Origin: Malurus cyaneus samueli | Lineage: Eukaryota > Chordata > Aves > Passeriformes > Maluridae | Direction of reading: 5' to 3' | DNA length: 64,000 nucleotides | NCBI GenBank assembly: GCA_009741485.1 | Contig: CM019216.1 | Location: 41,388,872-41,452,871, forward strand | Shown here: positions 50,111-60,036 of the stretch, in pieces | Layout of the letters: each line of letters starts with the position of its first letter | Numbering within the stretch: position 1 is the first letter of the stretch | The notes under the pieces: generated by a model | Databases searched by the model: none | Told to the model about the DNA's origin: nothing | The model's input: only the letters and a program-made list of their open reading frames with translations | Position numbers and translations under genes: made by a program

Positions 50111-52655
50111 CGGCTGAAAGGCAAATCCCGGATTTGTCCTTCAGGAGTCATTCTATACGTCACAGACTTTTAGCAGGATCTGGACTCAAACTCTGTTACC
50201 AAATGTATCTAAACTTAAGCCCCTCCAACCGAAGGAGGATACACGATTCCCCTGGGTTCTGCTGTTTAATTTACCTACAGCTGGAAAGGCTTTTCGTCCT
50301 AATATTTAACTCAATCCTCTTACTGAAATTGTATTCATGGTAGTATGAATTAGGTATGCAGAAAGGGTCACATACAATCTTGTAGTGTCTAAAAGTCAGC
50401 TTTTTACATTCTGGAAACCTATACCATCTTCATCTTCTTCTCTCTTTGTCTAAACAAGATATTTTAACCTTTCCTATTCATTAATGTTTTCCTAACCCTT
50501 TTAGTTTTCTGGCCCTCTTTATTATTCTGGTCCATTTACCACATGCTTCCACCCAGGTTTGCAATACTAAGTGAATGCAAGTACCATTGTAGTTGCCACC
50601 ATGACGTTGTAATCACATCTATCAGAAATGCCATGCAGCATCACTACAAAATTTGGATGCAATCACATTATTGTAGTGTAGGTTTTTTTTTTTTTTTCAG
50701 GTTGGAACCCTTACAGCAGCGTTTTGTTGGAGGAAAAGAATAGCTGAGGTTTATCCCTAGATAAAGTCTTCTTCTCAATCACTTATTTGTCAATAACTTC
50801 TAATAATAAAGTGAATCTGTGTCCTTCATATGCCATGAACTTGCTTTAGGCTTGGACACGCTGTCTTTGTTCATTAGTCTCTAACACCTAAAAGGAAATT
50901 CTGAGGTTTTTCTTCTGAAATGAATGTAAGTTCCACAAGATTTCTACTTGGAGGTTAAACACTACATACTTTGAGGTGGTTCTTTCTATTTGGAATTTCA
51001 CTTTGCTTGTAGCTGTGTGAGCACTGTATCAATGGGTTGCTCCTGGTTCTTCCCCCACTGGTCCAGACAGTGGGATTCTTGGAGGAATATGAAATGCCTT
51101 TTGAGATCCTTCAGTCCATTCCATTGGTCATGTCCTCTCACAAAGCAGAAGCTCCATGTGCCTAAGGGAGTAAATCCTCACTCGGGTCAGTGGATGTCAA
51201 GTTGAATGTATTCTGCCTTCAACATCCACTCTTGTCTTGCACAGGCTTAGTGTGAGGACATTATTGGGTTCTGTAATCAGATTTCATGCGCTTCTGACAG
51301 GTGACTTGTGGGTCTTTTGGGCAAACAAGCATCCACGTAATCTGTAAGTAAGTGCCTGAGAGGAAAGGCTGAAGCTACAGTATGTCGTGTCTTTGGTTGG
51401 TTGCTCCTGCTCTTGGACTGCCTGCATACATGTTCTCTACGGGAGGGTGCCCTTTGCTAGGTGTGCATTCAGCTCAGGGCAGACCCCTGCGTCCTGGGAA
51501 GCCTCTTAAGGACGGCAGATAGGAAGGACATTGGCACTAGACTTCGCTGAAGCTAGAGGAAAGAAGGTCAGTACGCAGCCCAGCTTGCACCTCCTGTGGT
51601 AAACTTTTCCCAGGGCAATGAAAAATGTGCCTGCTGGCCTGGTCCCCGATTGTAATGGGATTACCCCCAGTTCTGCTGGGTGTGAGAGCACTGCAGCAGG
51701 TGCGCACAAAGCAGCACAGCACAATTGACCGCATCGTTGCTCCACACACGTGAAGGGTCACACAGGAACAGGCACACAGCCCATAACTTGCTTTTCCATC
51801 TGGGACCCTGCTGGTGTTTTGTGCTGCTGGCCACCTCTACCTTCCCCTGCCATCGCGCTGGACTGGTCCTGCCTGGGGAGGCAACAGGCAGCATCCCTGA
51901 TCACTCTTGAATCGGATGCTTTTGGACTGCTGTTGATTCATGATGTGAGTTGAAGTACCTTCCCTAAAGCAAATCAGATGTGTGCTATACATCTTTCTGG
52001 CGAATATTTGTTTAGTGTGTCCATATGCTACATTGCCAGCCCTTCCTTGATTGTTCTATAGCATCCAGAGTTTGGATGATTTTTTTCCTGTGCATTATTG
52101 CTGTTTAACCCACAGACACAACCCTTGATCTTCCTCTTGCAGCTTAAAAAACATCTCATCTTGTAACATTCAGAGTAGCAACACATCTGCCTATTGCATT
52201 CTTTCAATATTGACCTCTGGCTTTACTTTTGGCTTTCAGTATATTATTTTAGCAAGGGTAGATGCTGGGAATGGAAATGGTTTGTGGGTGTGGGCTACCA
52301 TCCCTGGATTTTAATTGACATTGAACGGTTGGTTAGTTATTTTAAAGTTTATCTCAGGAAAAAAGGCTGGAACTTGCCCCTTAAAGGTGCTCCACAGACA
52401 AATAGTGCTGTGTTAGGGAAGAGTAGGATGGAAGAACAAAAAGAAATTAAATTCCATGACAGTTCTCAAAGGAGTTGTTTTCTGATAATATCAGGCTCCT
52501 TTTTACCTGAATCTGTTCCTCAACCACAACATCTAGTGATAATTCAGGGGATAAGAAAAATAAAAATATGTGTATTTATGGGGGGGGGGGAGTTCTGAGG
52601 CTCTACTTTCCAGTTTCCTGTTGGCTCGCTAAAAATTCTGGAAATCTGCAAACCT
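50111..52655. other. non-coding sequence, no supported gene
   Basis: I see no gene. A CRE-like TACGTCA occurs at about 50156-50162 at the edge of the CpG island. A run of 11 G lies at 52580-52590. Open frames here (up to 134 codons) show no recognisable protein and no convincing splice pairs. Confidence 0.55.
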
Positions 52656-52657
52656 CA

Positions 52658-52846
52658 TTGGGTCGTAGAATGTTTGTGCTGGAGGGGCACCTTAAAGATC
52701 ATCTGTTCAGCCCCCTGCCTGGACAGGGTATCTGTCATAGGCCCTGGCTGTAAAACTCCCATCAAGCTGAGCCTGAACCGCCAGGATGGGGCTTCCAAGC
52801 TCTCTGCGCAACCGTCTCCAGTGCCACCACCACCCTCCCAGTAAGA
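52658..52846 (-). mobile_element. CR1 3' fragment, antisense
   Basis: 'tcgtagaatgtttgtgctgg' and 'caccttaaagatcatctg' are followed by 'cagccccctgcctggacag', and later by 'tctccagtgccaccaccacc'. This is the order of a reverse-complemented CR1 3' region. Divergence is moderate, and the internal part is scrambled or deleted. Confidence 0.8.
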
Positions 52847-54431
52847 ATTATGTGATTAAGTTAAGTATAGATTTTGTACAGTTATTAAGCTACTTGTATA
52901 AAATATGGTGTTGAAATTACTGTAGTGTGAATAGAGCACGAAATGTCTTAGTTGTTCAGAGAAAGTCCTCAACTTCACAATTGCTGTAAATGCTGTAGAG
53001 ATTTTTGGTGTACATAATTACAGCTATAGAATGCTTTCCAATAATTGATTAAATTAGTGTAGCATGTTTTATTTCCCAAATAAAATGTGCAACTTCTCTC
53101 TGATCTGTGCAAAAGATTGTGTGAACCACATAACAAAGTACCTTACATGAACTCCTCGTTGAGATGACATGAAACCAGAAATATTTTTCTAGCTTGTTTC
53201 ACCACAGATGCACTTGCAGCACAGAGCTACTTACTGGATGACAGACTGAAAGAGTCTACTGAAGAAGAAATTATTTGAGCTGTGTGTACGTCTATTCATT
53301 GCTAATTTTGAGATTAAGCTGCCTGGGTTGGGTGCATGAACAATTGTTGGCTCACTTGTATGTGCTCAGCTGTGATTTTGGCACAAAATATGGATAGTGG
53401 AAATAGCCTATTGTTACTCTATTTTTTAAAAGGTATGTCCTTAATTAGCAGACTTAATTATTTTGTGTTGGTTGAAAGCAACAATTTAAGGTTTCCGGTA
53501 TATTACCCTTGGGTTTTTCAGTACTCCATTAACAATGTTTCCTGGCATTCGTCAAAACTTCTATTAAGGGAAGAGTGCAATTAATCATTCACTTCCTTAT
53601 GCTCCTACTAGAACAAACACAGATCATTGGCAGGCAAGTTAAAGTAAGCTGGTTCAGCTTTTGAAATGTGCTGCAGCTAGTTGAGATCTTGGGGGTAGCC
53701 CACTACACTCTCTCACCAGAATTTAAAGCACAAAAGTAACTCAGTGCCTGACTGTAACAGGATTTTTGAGGACAACAGTTTATGGGAGTTGTCTTGAGCA
53801 AGGATTTCTGCTGTCACTAAGTTAATTTAAAAATTCAGGGAAGAAGTTTATGGATTTGTTTTTGGTGCAAGCCCAAGTGCATCTCAAAGCAGTAGAATAG
53901 AATTCAAGTGTCGAGGCCCCAAATTCTGAGCCAACCTTGACAGATGACATCGTTCTTTCATTGGATTTATTTAAGTTGCTGTATTAAATTCGAATTCATT
54001 TACCAACTGAGTGCTGTTTAGCCAAAAGAAAAAGTAAATTCAAGTAGACAAGTTCGACTACAAAGATAACAACAGCACTTCAGTGTAATGATTCAGATTT
54101 AATACAGCAAACTTCTAAAAAATCCCAATGAAAACTGTAACGTATGCAATCCCGACACTACTACTAAAACGAGGCACGGGTTCAGGGAGTTATCTTATTC
54201 TGCAGATATTGGAACATTTGAAAGCATGCGTTAACGGACTTATGCCCAAGTATTGCTGAATATTACATCTGATTACTGTCTGGCATGATTTTACTTGGTA
54301 AAAATCAAAAAAAAAAAATAAAAAAAATAACAAAAAAAAAGAAAGAAGACACGAATAAAATAAACAACACACAAAGAATAAACATACAATCGTATATGGC
54401 TCTGTTTTTGAAGTGAGGCTACCCTGAATAT
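52847..54431. other. AT-rich non-coding sequence, no supported gene
   Basis: Nothing recognisable apart from A-rich runs around 54307-54341. If the terminal exon at 54566-54733 is real, this lies beyond the 3' end of that gene. Confidence 0.55.
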
Positions 54432-54437
54432 TTTATT
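54432..54437 (-). terminator. poly(A) signal AATAAA on the minus strand
   Basis: TTTATT on the plus strand gives AATAAA on the minus strand, about 130 bases downstream of the stop codon at 54566. The position suits the terminal exon proposed next to it. The hexamer is common in AT-rich DNA, so this is suggestive only. Confidence 0.35.
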
Positions 54438-54565
54438 CACTGTGCAAAACCTGTGGACCGAAAGTATGTTCTTAAATGGGTGTCGCAAAGTTTAACAATC
54501 TGCTCTGTCCTACCCACCCGCAAGCTGCTTTCACAATAATCCAAACCCCCACACATTTGAATATA

Positions 54566-54733
54566 TCACATGCTATCAAGGAATGAAGCATCGCGGCACT
54601 TGGAGTCTGAGAAGTACCAGCGGCCAATGTTTTGTTTAACGTGCTTTGCCTCCCACGGGAGGGGAGGGTGAAACAAGTCTGCCAAGAGAATCTGAGAGTA
54701 CAAGTATACTATGGGTTGTAGCCCAATATTCTT
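54566..54733 (-). CDS. probable terminal coding exon of a minus-strand gene, unidentified
   Basis: On the minus strand a strong acceptor (GTTTCATTTCTTTCAG) is followed by 55 codons and TGA, in phase 0. The peptide includes GLQPIVYLYSQILLADLFHP and ends RDASFLDSM. It is balanced in composition and several CpGs are retained in an AT-rich setting, both of which favour coding. AATAAA follows about 130 bases on. It could be the last exon of the gene that starts at 58.6 kb, but the intervening exons were not found. Between them lies the noisy block, so this link is inference. I do not recognise the family. Confidence 0.38.
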   Translation of the reverse strand, partial: KNIGLQPIVYLYSQILLADLFHPPLPWEAKHVKQNIGRWYFSDSKCRDASFLDSM

Positions 54734-55669
54734 CTGAAAGAAATGAAACAATCCTTTATTCCTTGTTAGGAAAGTAACAGCTTTCTGTTCTCTGCAGCTC
54801 TATTTTTTGCTAGAAAACCGTTTTTCAGGAGAGCAGGATGTAAGCATGCATTGCCTTCGACCTTCCAAGATTACTAGCCTTTAAAGTACAACTACTTATT
54901 GATTAATTGCTTAGTAAAATGAACTAATACTAATAAAAGTCACTAGCTTAGGAAAAAAAAAAAAAAGGTTTGAGCTGTCACTATCTACCTATTAACATGA
55001 AGTTACTAGTTTATCTTGCCAATTTTTACCTAGTTGTCAATTACCACGTCATCTTAGAGTTCTGTTCTTCTAAGAATCTATCTGAAATGAACATTTGTTC
55101 AGCAAAGGTTTTCCAAGTGAATGCGGGTTGACAAAGGAATTCTTTAAATTGGGATAATGCAAACATGGCAGATTAAAGATGCCGTATACAATATCTCAAC
55201 AGTTGGCAATTTACAAATAACGCCGTAAATATTTCGATGTCCGTCAGTTAATCATAGCGGCACTTGAGCAGGTTTTCTTTTCCTCCCTTCTCTGAGGGAG
55301 AAAGACAGTTCCTTGAAACTGGTTGCTGTCTAAAAAACATTTTAGTGTTTGAAGGTCTCTTCAAGTGTTCTGTGGTTAAGGCACTGGGTTAAGCCAGTGT
55401 TGAGACTTAACCTCAAAGAGATTTAGGACTGGAAGGATACTACCCCCTGATAGGACGCGTTTTCCCCAGGCCTAAAATATAACACAAGTCAGTTCTGACC
55501 CTTACATGTAAGTAGGAGATATCATCAACAGCCTTTTGTTTGTGTGTAATATGAATTAGGGTCTCTAACCTTACCATAGATGGCCTATATTATACTGGTC
55601 TGAGTGTGTGGCGGTAAAAATCTGCCATAACAATTCGGGTCACATGTGACACCGCGAGCCACCATGAGC
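54734..55669. other. non-coding sequence leading into a doubtful junction
   Basis: No supported exon. A 37-base minus-strand candidate at 55045-55081 has fair splice signals but does not match the phase of the terminal exon. From about 55.44 kb the text becomes unlike its surroundings, with scattered CpGs and no recognisable order. It may be low-quality sequence joining two contigs. Confidence 0.45.
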
Positions 55670-56425
55670 GCCCTATGTAATTAATGAACTTCAGAGACAG
55701 CATAATAATGGCTACATATATTAATGTCTATAATTTTCCAGATCCACGAACACAGGAGACGAAGAAGAATAGGAGTAATGCAAAGTGCTTGATCGCTGAC
55801 TGACTAGTTATAAGAAATGGTGGCTACGCCCCGTTTGGACCGATTTAGTCGAGTTACTTAAGCTATTACACTGTGGAAGAGCACTCGGACATGCAGAAGG
55901 CACTCCACAAAGTTTTAAGATGGAAGCGGTCGCTCGAAGCGCGCATTGAGAGTTGATATGATAATCCTCCTTCACACTACACAGTTGCTTCTACTCGACC
56001 ATGCTTCCTGCTGAGAGTTAACTGAACAACTTCCCTTCTCCCTCCCAACCCCGCCCCCCCTGCGTCACTGTACACTTCCCAACCACCCCCAATCCCACCC
56101 CACTCTCACGGCCCCACCCCTGACAACCCACCCGTCAAAACACTCAGCATCCAAAACAGAATACTGATGCAATATGTGATTATTCTCCCCCAAGCCAAAT
56201 AAATAACGGGAGTTCCTAGAAATATCTGTGATTCCTCATCTGGACCATGAACAATTTTAACTTTTCCTGCCAGATGACGGTATCTGAGCCTGCTTCAGAT
56301 GAGTAACAGACACGCCCAAGATAATTATAGGTGCCAGAAACTCCAGGCTTGAGCTGCCAAAAGGGTCGTATTTTCTCCTGACTGTCTCACCAACGTGTGT
56401 CCACTCTAATCATAAAATACAGAAT
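55670..56425 (+). other. error-rich version of 45192-45640 (noisy left end of copy 2)
   Basis: Starting at 'gccctatgtaa' the order of words follows copy 1: cagacagcat, ttccagatcc, acacagg, agtaatgcaa, gcactccacaa, ctgctgagat-like and cctcagcatcc. Short insertions, doublings and substitutions occur every few bases, and a C-rich filler at about 56.04-56.12 kb is absent from copy 1. Copy 1 covers the same content in about 450 bases against about 750 here. Insertion-dominated noise of this kind is typical of an unpolished single long read. Confidence 0.8.
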
Positions 56426-57480
56426 CACAATCTATTTCCTAGATCCATACTCCTGAAAGAAGTTACAAAAGTAGCTTTTAAAGATTTTCTTAAAATCATG
56501 TTATACTTGTATATATTTGTTTAACTTGCTGTTAAACTTTTATACTGTAGTGTGTACACAACTATTCATAGCTATTAAACCTTCAACCTCATGTTTATTA
56601 ATCAAGCCAGCAATGACCAGGGTATTTGAACTTGCATTTGCTGTATGAAGATGGACATTTGCTGCCAGAAGTTTTTGGCCTAGTTATAAAAAACTAGTAA
56701 CCAAGTTTCAAAACCACACTAATACTTGAACAGGCTACTAACTTCAAACATATAAAAACCCAAAAGGGAGTCAGCAGATCTGGTATTCTGACCTCTCCCC
56801 AAAATTTAGGTGAGAGATCACCATCTGTTTGGCCTTTGAATAGACTCTGGTATCTTGAACCTGACAAAAACAAGTCTTCCCTCAGCAGTCTGTTCCAGGG
56901 ACTCATCATTCTCACTGGTAACAGACTCACTTCTCGTTTGAATTTTTAACAGGGTAGATGCCGCTGCAAAGTGTCAATTTTAATTTTAAACTTTAAATAT
57001 TAAAGTTTGGGTGGTTTCCTGTTTGTTTGACTGGCTTTGGTTTTTAAAGAAAAGCTATCAAGCCTTTCACTTAGACCATGCAAATCCATCAGCTCTGATA
57101 AAATCTGATTTGAGAAAAACACCCCACACAGCCCAAACTATGTAAAATAAGTTATACTGTGTTTATAAAACTGCACACTACTGAGAAGTTAGACAAAATA
57201 AACAGAGACTCTTTCAGCTCCAATAATCCAAACCCAGAATATGTTTCTATCTATATTATGATATATAATGATTTTTATGTTATACATATGTATTTATATA
57301 ATGTATAAACTATTATAATACTTTCATATAGTATAGTTTTTCCCTGGATTTCCCTATATATAGCTTATTAAAGTGCAGGGAGAAAAAAGGCACAATAGTA
57401 AGAATTAGGTAGTTATCTCCAAGCACAGTTCTATGTATTGACTTGCGATTAAAAGAAATACCCATATTTCCTTTTCCTAC

Positions 57481-57539
57481 TCTGCAGCAAGTAGTATTTT
57501 TAGCTGCTGATGGACCCGTTGATACAAGAATTCCGAGAC
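57481..57539 (-). CDS. exon 2 of an unidentified ARM/HEAT-like gene
   Basis: On the minus strand the acceptor CCTCTGGTTTTTGCGCAG is strong and the donor GCAGA/GTAGGA fair. The single open frame across the 59 bases reads VSEFLYQRVHQQLKILLAA with two bases left over. This is an amphipathic helix of the sort found in ARM/HEAT repeats. It starts in phase 0 and so continues exactly from the phase-0 end of exon 1 (58367). CpGs are retained despite the AT-rich intron around it, which suggests constraint. The plus strand of the same place offers a competing reading with an ATG and an AG/GTGAGC donor, which I rejected. No protein name can be given. Confidence 0.5.
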
Positions 57540-58041
57540 CTGCGCAAAAACCAGAGGTGAGCAGGAGAATCGCAATGCAAGTAACTATAATTAGACTGTA
57601 AGAGTGGAAGAGTACAAAGTAACATTTATTTTTGTTAGCATTAGGTCAGTAAATGTAATCCCCTATTGGCTAGGCTGCGTACGAGCTATGAAAAAAAAAT
57701 AGTTTGGATACCACCGATTCCAGTGGAGAAACAATTTACCAATAAACAACAAGAAGGGAATTTTGACATGCTCTGGCTTAATAACTTTGAAGCTCATATG
57801 GCTTTTAAAAGCTCCAAAACTTCCCATTTATATTTTCAATAGGCAACCACTGATGTTAATACCAAAGCCTTCCTGCTTTTCTATTAAAGCCAACCCGGTA
57901 ATAACACAGCACTAGTCATACAGACTGAAAGCAGAGTGTTGAAGTTGTCATTTTACTGCTTCCTTGGGGATGCCCCAACTTTCCAGCCATTCATTGCCAA
58001 ATCCTCTCTGCTGGACTGCACTGAAAGACTTCATGCTTTTT

Positions 58042-58150
58042 CACAGAATAGTTAGGATTGGAAGGGACCTCTGGAGATCATCCAGTTAAACCTCACTGCC
58101 AAGGCAGGGTCGCCTAGAGCAGGTGACAGAGGAACGCATCCAGTGGATGA
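58042..58150 (-). mobile_element. CR1 3' end, antisense (copy 2)
   Basis: The same element as 47351-47480: 'cacagaatagttaggattgg', then 'gggacctctggagatcatcc', 'aaggcagggtcgcctagagc' and 'aggtgacagaggaacgcatc'. It is shortened at its right end relative to copy 1. Confidence 0.9.
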
Positions 58151-58366
58151 GATTCCCACCCCCCCCACACATAACGCTTTCCAAATGTTTTCTTTGGGGA
58201 GAAGACCGTACAGGTGGACAGCATTGAGCACGTATTAACTGCACGAATACACCCGACCGAGTGGCATCAGACACCACCATGTCACACAGATGAACCCGAA
58301 GGTGCCCTGCGAGACGGGGCGGGTGAGCCCCCGATCCCAAAGCCAAAGGCTTGTCTGCCACGCTAC

Positions 58367-58626
58367 CTGCACCCCGCTGAGGATCGCCTCGCTTTTCTCC
58401 CTCACGTCGGGGAAGGGGCACCTCTTGGACAGCATGAGCAGGCGGGCCAGCGCCTCGCCCAGCCCGTCGCGGTTGGCGGGCGCCGGCAGCCCGTCGCGCC
58501 GCCCCGGAGGCGATGCTCTCGGCGCGGCGAGCAAGGCTTGCCCGATGGTGTCCAAGGCGGCGCGCGGGCGGCGGCGTCACGGCTGCACAGCCCGTCCCAG
58601 CGCACCTCGCCCTCCCGCTCCTCCAT
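58367..58626 (-). CDS. exon 1 (coding part) of an unidentified ARM/HEAT-like gene
   Basis: The proposed start ATG (58626-58624, minus strand) sits in CCCCATGG. The reading begins MEEREGEVRWDGLCSRDAAA, then needs a one-base correction between about 58556 and 58575 (a GC-rich run) to continue as LDTIGQALLAA. It ends with LLMLSKRCPFPDVREKSEAI and LSGVQ before the donor. The last part has the look of a HEAT/ARM helix pair. The donor here reads CAG/GTAGCG, while copy 1 reads CAG/GTGAGC, so a base is probably missing here. It joins in phase to exon 2. Alternatives are a start further upstream at a second in-frame ATG (near 58.69 kb), or that the frameshift is real. I do not recognise the gene. Confidence 0.5.
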
Positions 58627-59050
58627 GGGGCCGCCCGGCCGCTGCTCCCCCGCCAGAGCCCGCCAGCAGCCCCGGCGCGGCCGCCCCATGGCCGGCTCCC
58701 AGCCGCCAGCCCGCCACACAGACGACGACGACGAGCCGCGGCGAGCAAAGAGCCGCGCCCCGCGCCGCGATGGGGTACGGTGCCGCCGACAGCCGCCGCC
58801 GCCCTGCACGAGCGCGGCGCCGCTGCGGCTTCTCCTTTGGCGGAGAGGGCGGCCACCACCCCGCGGTCCGCGCTCCTCCTCCCTGCCCCAGGCATGGAGG
58901 GAAGGGGCGGCCCCGGCCCTCCCTCTCCCGGGGCGGCCCCTCAGCCCTCCCCGCCGGGGCCGCCACCGACCCGCGGCAGCCCCCTCACTGGGGCGGGGGG
59001 GAATAGCTCCGCCCCGCACGGCGAGACCGCCCGACGGACACGGCGGTCAG

Positions 59051-59055
59051 CCAAT
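59051..59055 (+). promoter_or_regulatory. CCAAT box
   Basis: CAGCCAATC, a good match to the NF-Y site, lies between the Sp1-type boxes and the ZNF143-like motifs of the CpG island. Confidence 0.55.
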
Positions 59056-59119
59056 CGTCTTTCAGCACTCGCTGAAAGCCGGGGGCGCAATCGCAGCGGG
59101 GAGCGGCAGCGGCACTAGG

Positions 59120-59138
59120 GCCTGCTGGGAAATGTAGT
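59120..59138 (-). promoter_or_regulatory. ZNF143/Staf-like site 1
   Basis: The minus strand reads ACTACATTTCCCAGCAGGC, close to the known ZNF143 motif (ACTACAATTCCCAGCATGC-type). Such sites are enriched in bidirectional CpG-island promoters. Confidence 0.6.
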
Positions 59139-59176
59139 CCGGTCGTAAGGCGGTCCTGCGGCCCCCGCTGGGGAAG

Positions 59177-59193
59177 ACTACATATCCCGGCAG
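59177..59193 (+). promoter_or_regulatory. ZNF143/Staf-like site 2, opposite orientation
   Basis: The plus strand reads ACTACATATCCCGGCAG, again close to the ZNF143 motif, about 40 bases from site 1 and facing the other way. Confidence 0.5.
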
Positions 59194-59671
59194 ACAGCGC
59201 GGCGCATGGCGTAGATCCTGCCAGGGAAGGGTGAGGGAGAGCGTTGGCTGCGGGATACGCCTACGGTATCCCCGTTATCTTGTTTGTTAGGGTTTTGGGG
59301 GTTTTTTTGCGATCTATCGCAACAGGTTATGGAGCGGCGATAGCTGGCGGCAGCCGAGGGTGAAGCAATCCCCGGAGCGGCTTTGCCTCAGAGCCTTTTA
59401 CCGGCATTTAGGCACGCACGTGTTTTAAGCGACCGCGAAGGCGTGTCAAAGGCGGAGCTTGGGATGTATCCTAAAGTAAGCGCGTCAGCGGGAAGGGAGA
59501 AACTGTCGGTGTTAGGGAAACGCAGTCCCGTCATCACTTGGGATGAAAGAGGCATGATGGGGGAAATCCCCGGAATATTCACATTGAGCAACAGTTCCGC
59601 GGTGTTTTTATCCAAGTTAATCCAAGGGGATTTTTTTTTAAAGTTCCAGTTGTGCAGGGGCCCATGAACGT

Positions 59672-60036
59672 GGAGCAGAGGAGGCTCAGGGAGGGAATCT
59701 TATCCATACGTATATCCGTGCATTTATACCTACCTGGAGGGCAGGTGCAATGAGGATGGAGCCAGGGTGGTGCCCGGTGACACTATCAGGGGCAAGGGGC
59801 TCGCATTGAAACACGGGAGGTTCCCTCTGAACATCGGAAGCACTTTTTTTTTTTTTTTTTTTCGAGAGGGTGACTAAGCGCTGGTACAGGTGCCCGGGAG
59901 GTTGTGGACTTGTCATCCTTGGGCAAGAGGATGATCAAGAGCTGCCTGGACACAGTCCTAGGTAGCTGTCTGTGGGGGGGATTGGACTAGTTGGTCTCCA
60001 GAGGTCCATGCCACCCTCAGCCATTCTATGATTAAG
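59672..60036 (+). mobile_element. CR1 LINE 3' end, sense
   Basis: The order 'cagaggaggctcagggagg', 'cctggagggcaggtgcaatg', 'aaacacgggaggttccctct', 'gagagggtgactaagcgctg', 'acaggtgcccgggaggttgt', 'gattggactagttggtctcc' and a final 'cattctatgatt' matches the avian CR1 3' region from the end of the reverse-transcriptase frame to the terminal repeat. Divergence is modest. A 19-base poly(T) has expanded inside it. It lies just inside the proposed plus-strand gene. Confidence 0.92.
59844..59862. repeat. poly(T) tract within CR1
   Basis: A 19-base T run sits where the CR1 form I know has a short run ('cactttttcactgtgaggg'-like). It is an expansion inside the element. Confidence 0.85.

Larger units (their letters stand above)
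56426..58485 (+). repeat. direct duplication, copy 2 (well-matched part)
   Basis: This follows 45640-47857 almost base for base, lacking the extra 95-bp block, part of the CR1 segment and most of the poly(C). Unlike copy 1 it continues without a gap into the remainder of exon 1 and the CpG island promoter. Confidence 0.95.
58280..59480. promoter_or_regulatory. CpG island, probable bidirectional promoter
   Basis: GC- and CpG-rich sequence covers the first exon of the minus-strand gene and the region to its right. It contains Sp1-type boxes (ggggcggggg at 58990-58999, tccgccccgc at 59008-59017), a CCAAT box (59051-59055) and two ZNF143-like motifs in opposite orientation. There is no TATA box. 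An AAGG/GTGAGG at 59231 would be a suitable donor for a non-coding first exon of a plus-strand gene. This arrangement is typical of divergent housekeeping promoters; that it is one here is inference. Confidence 0.65.
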
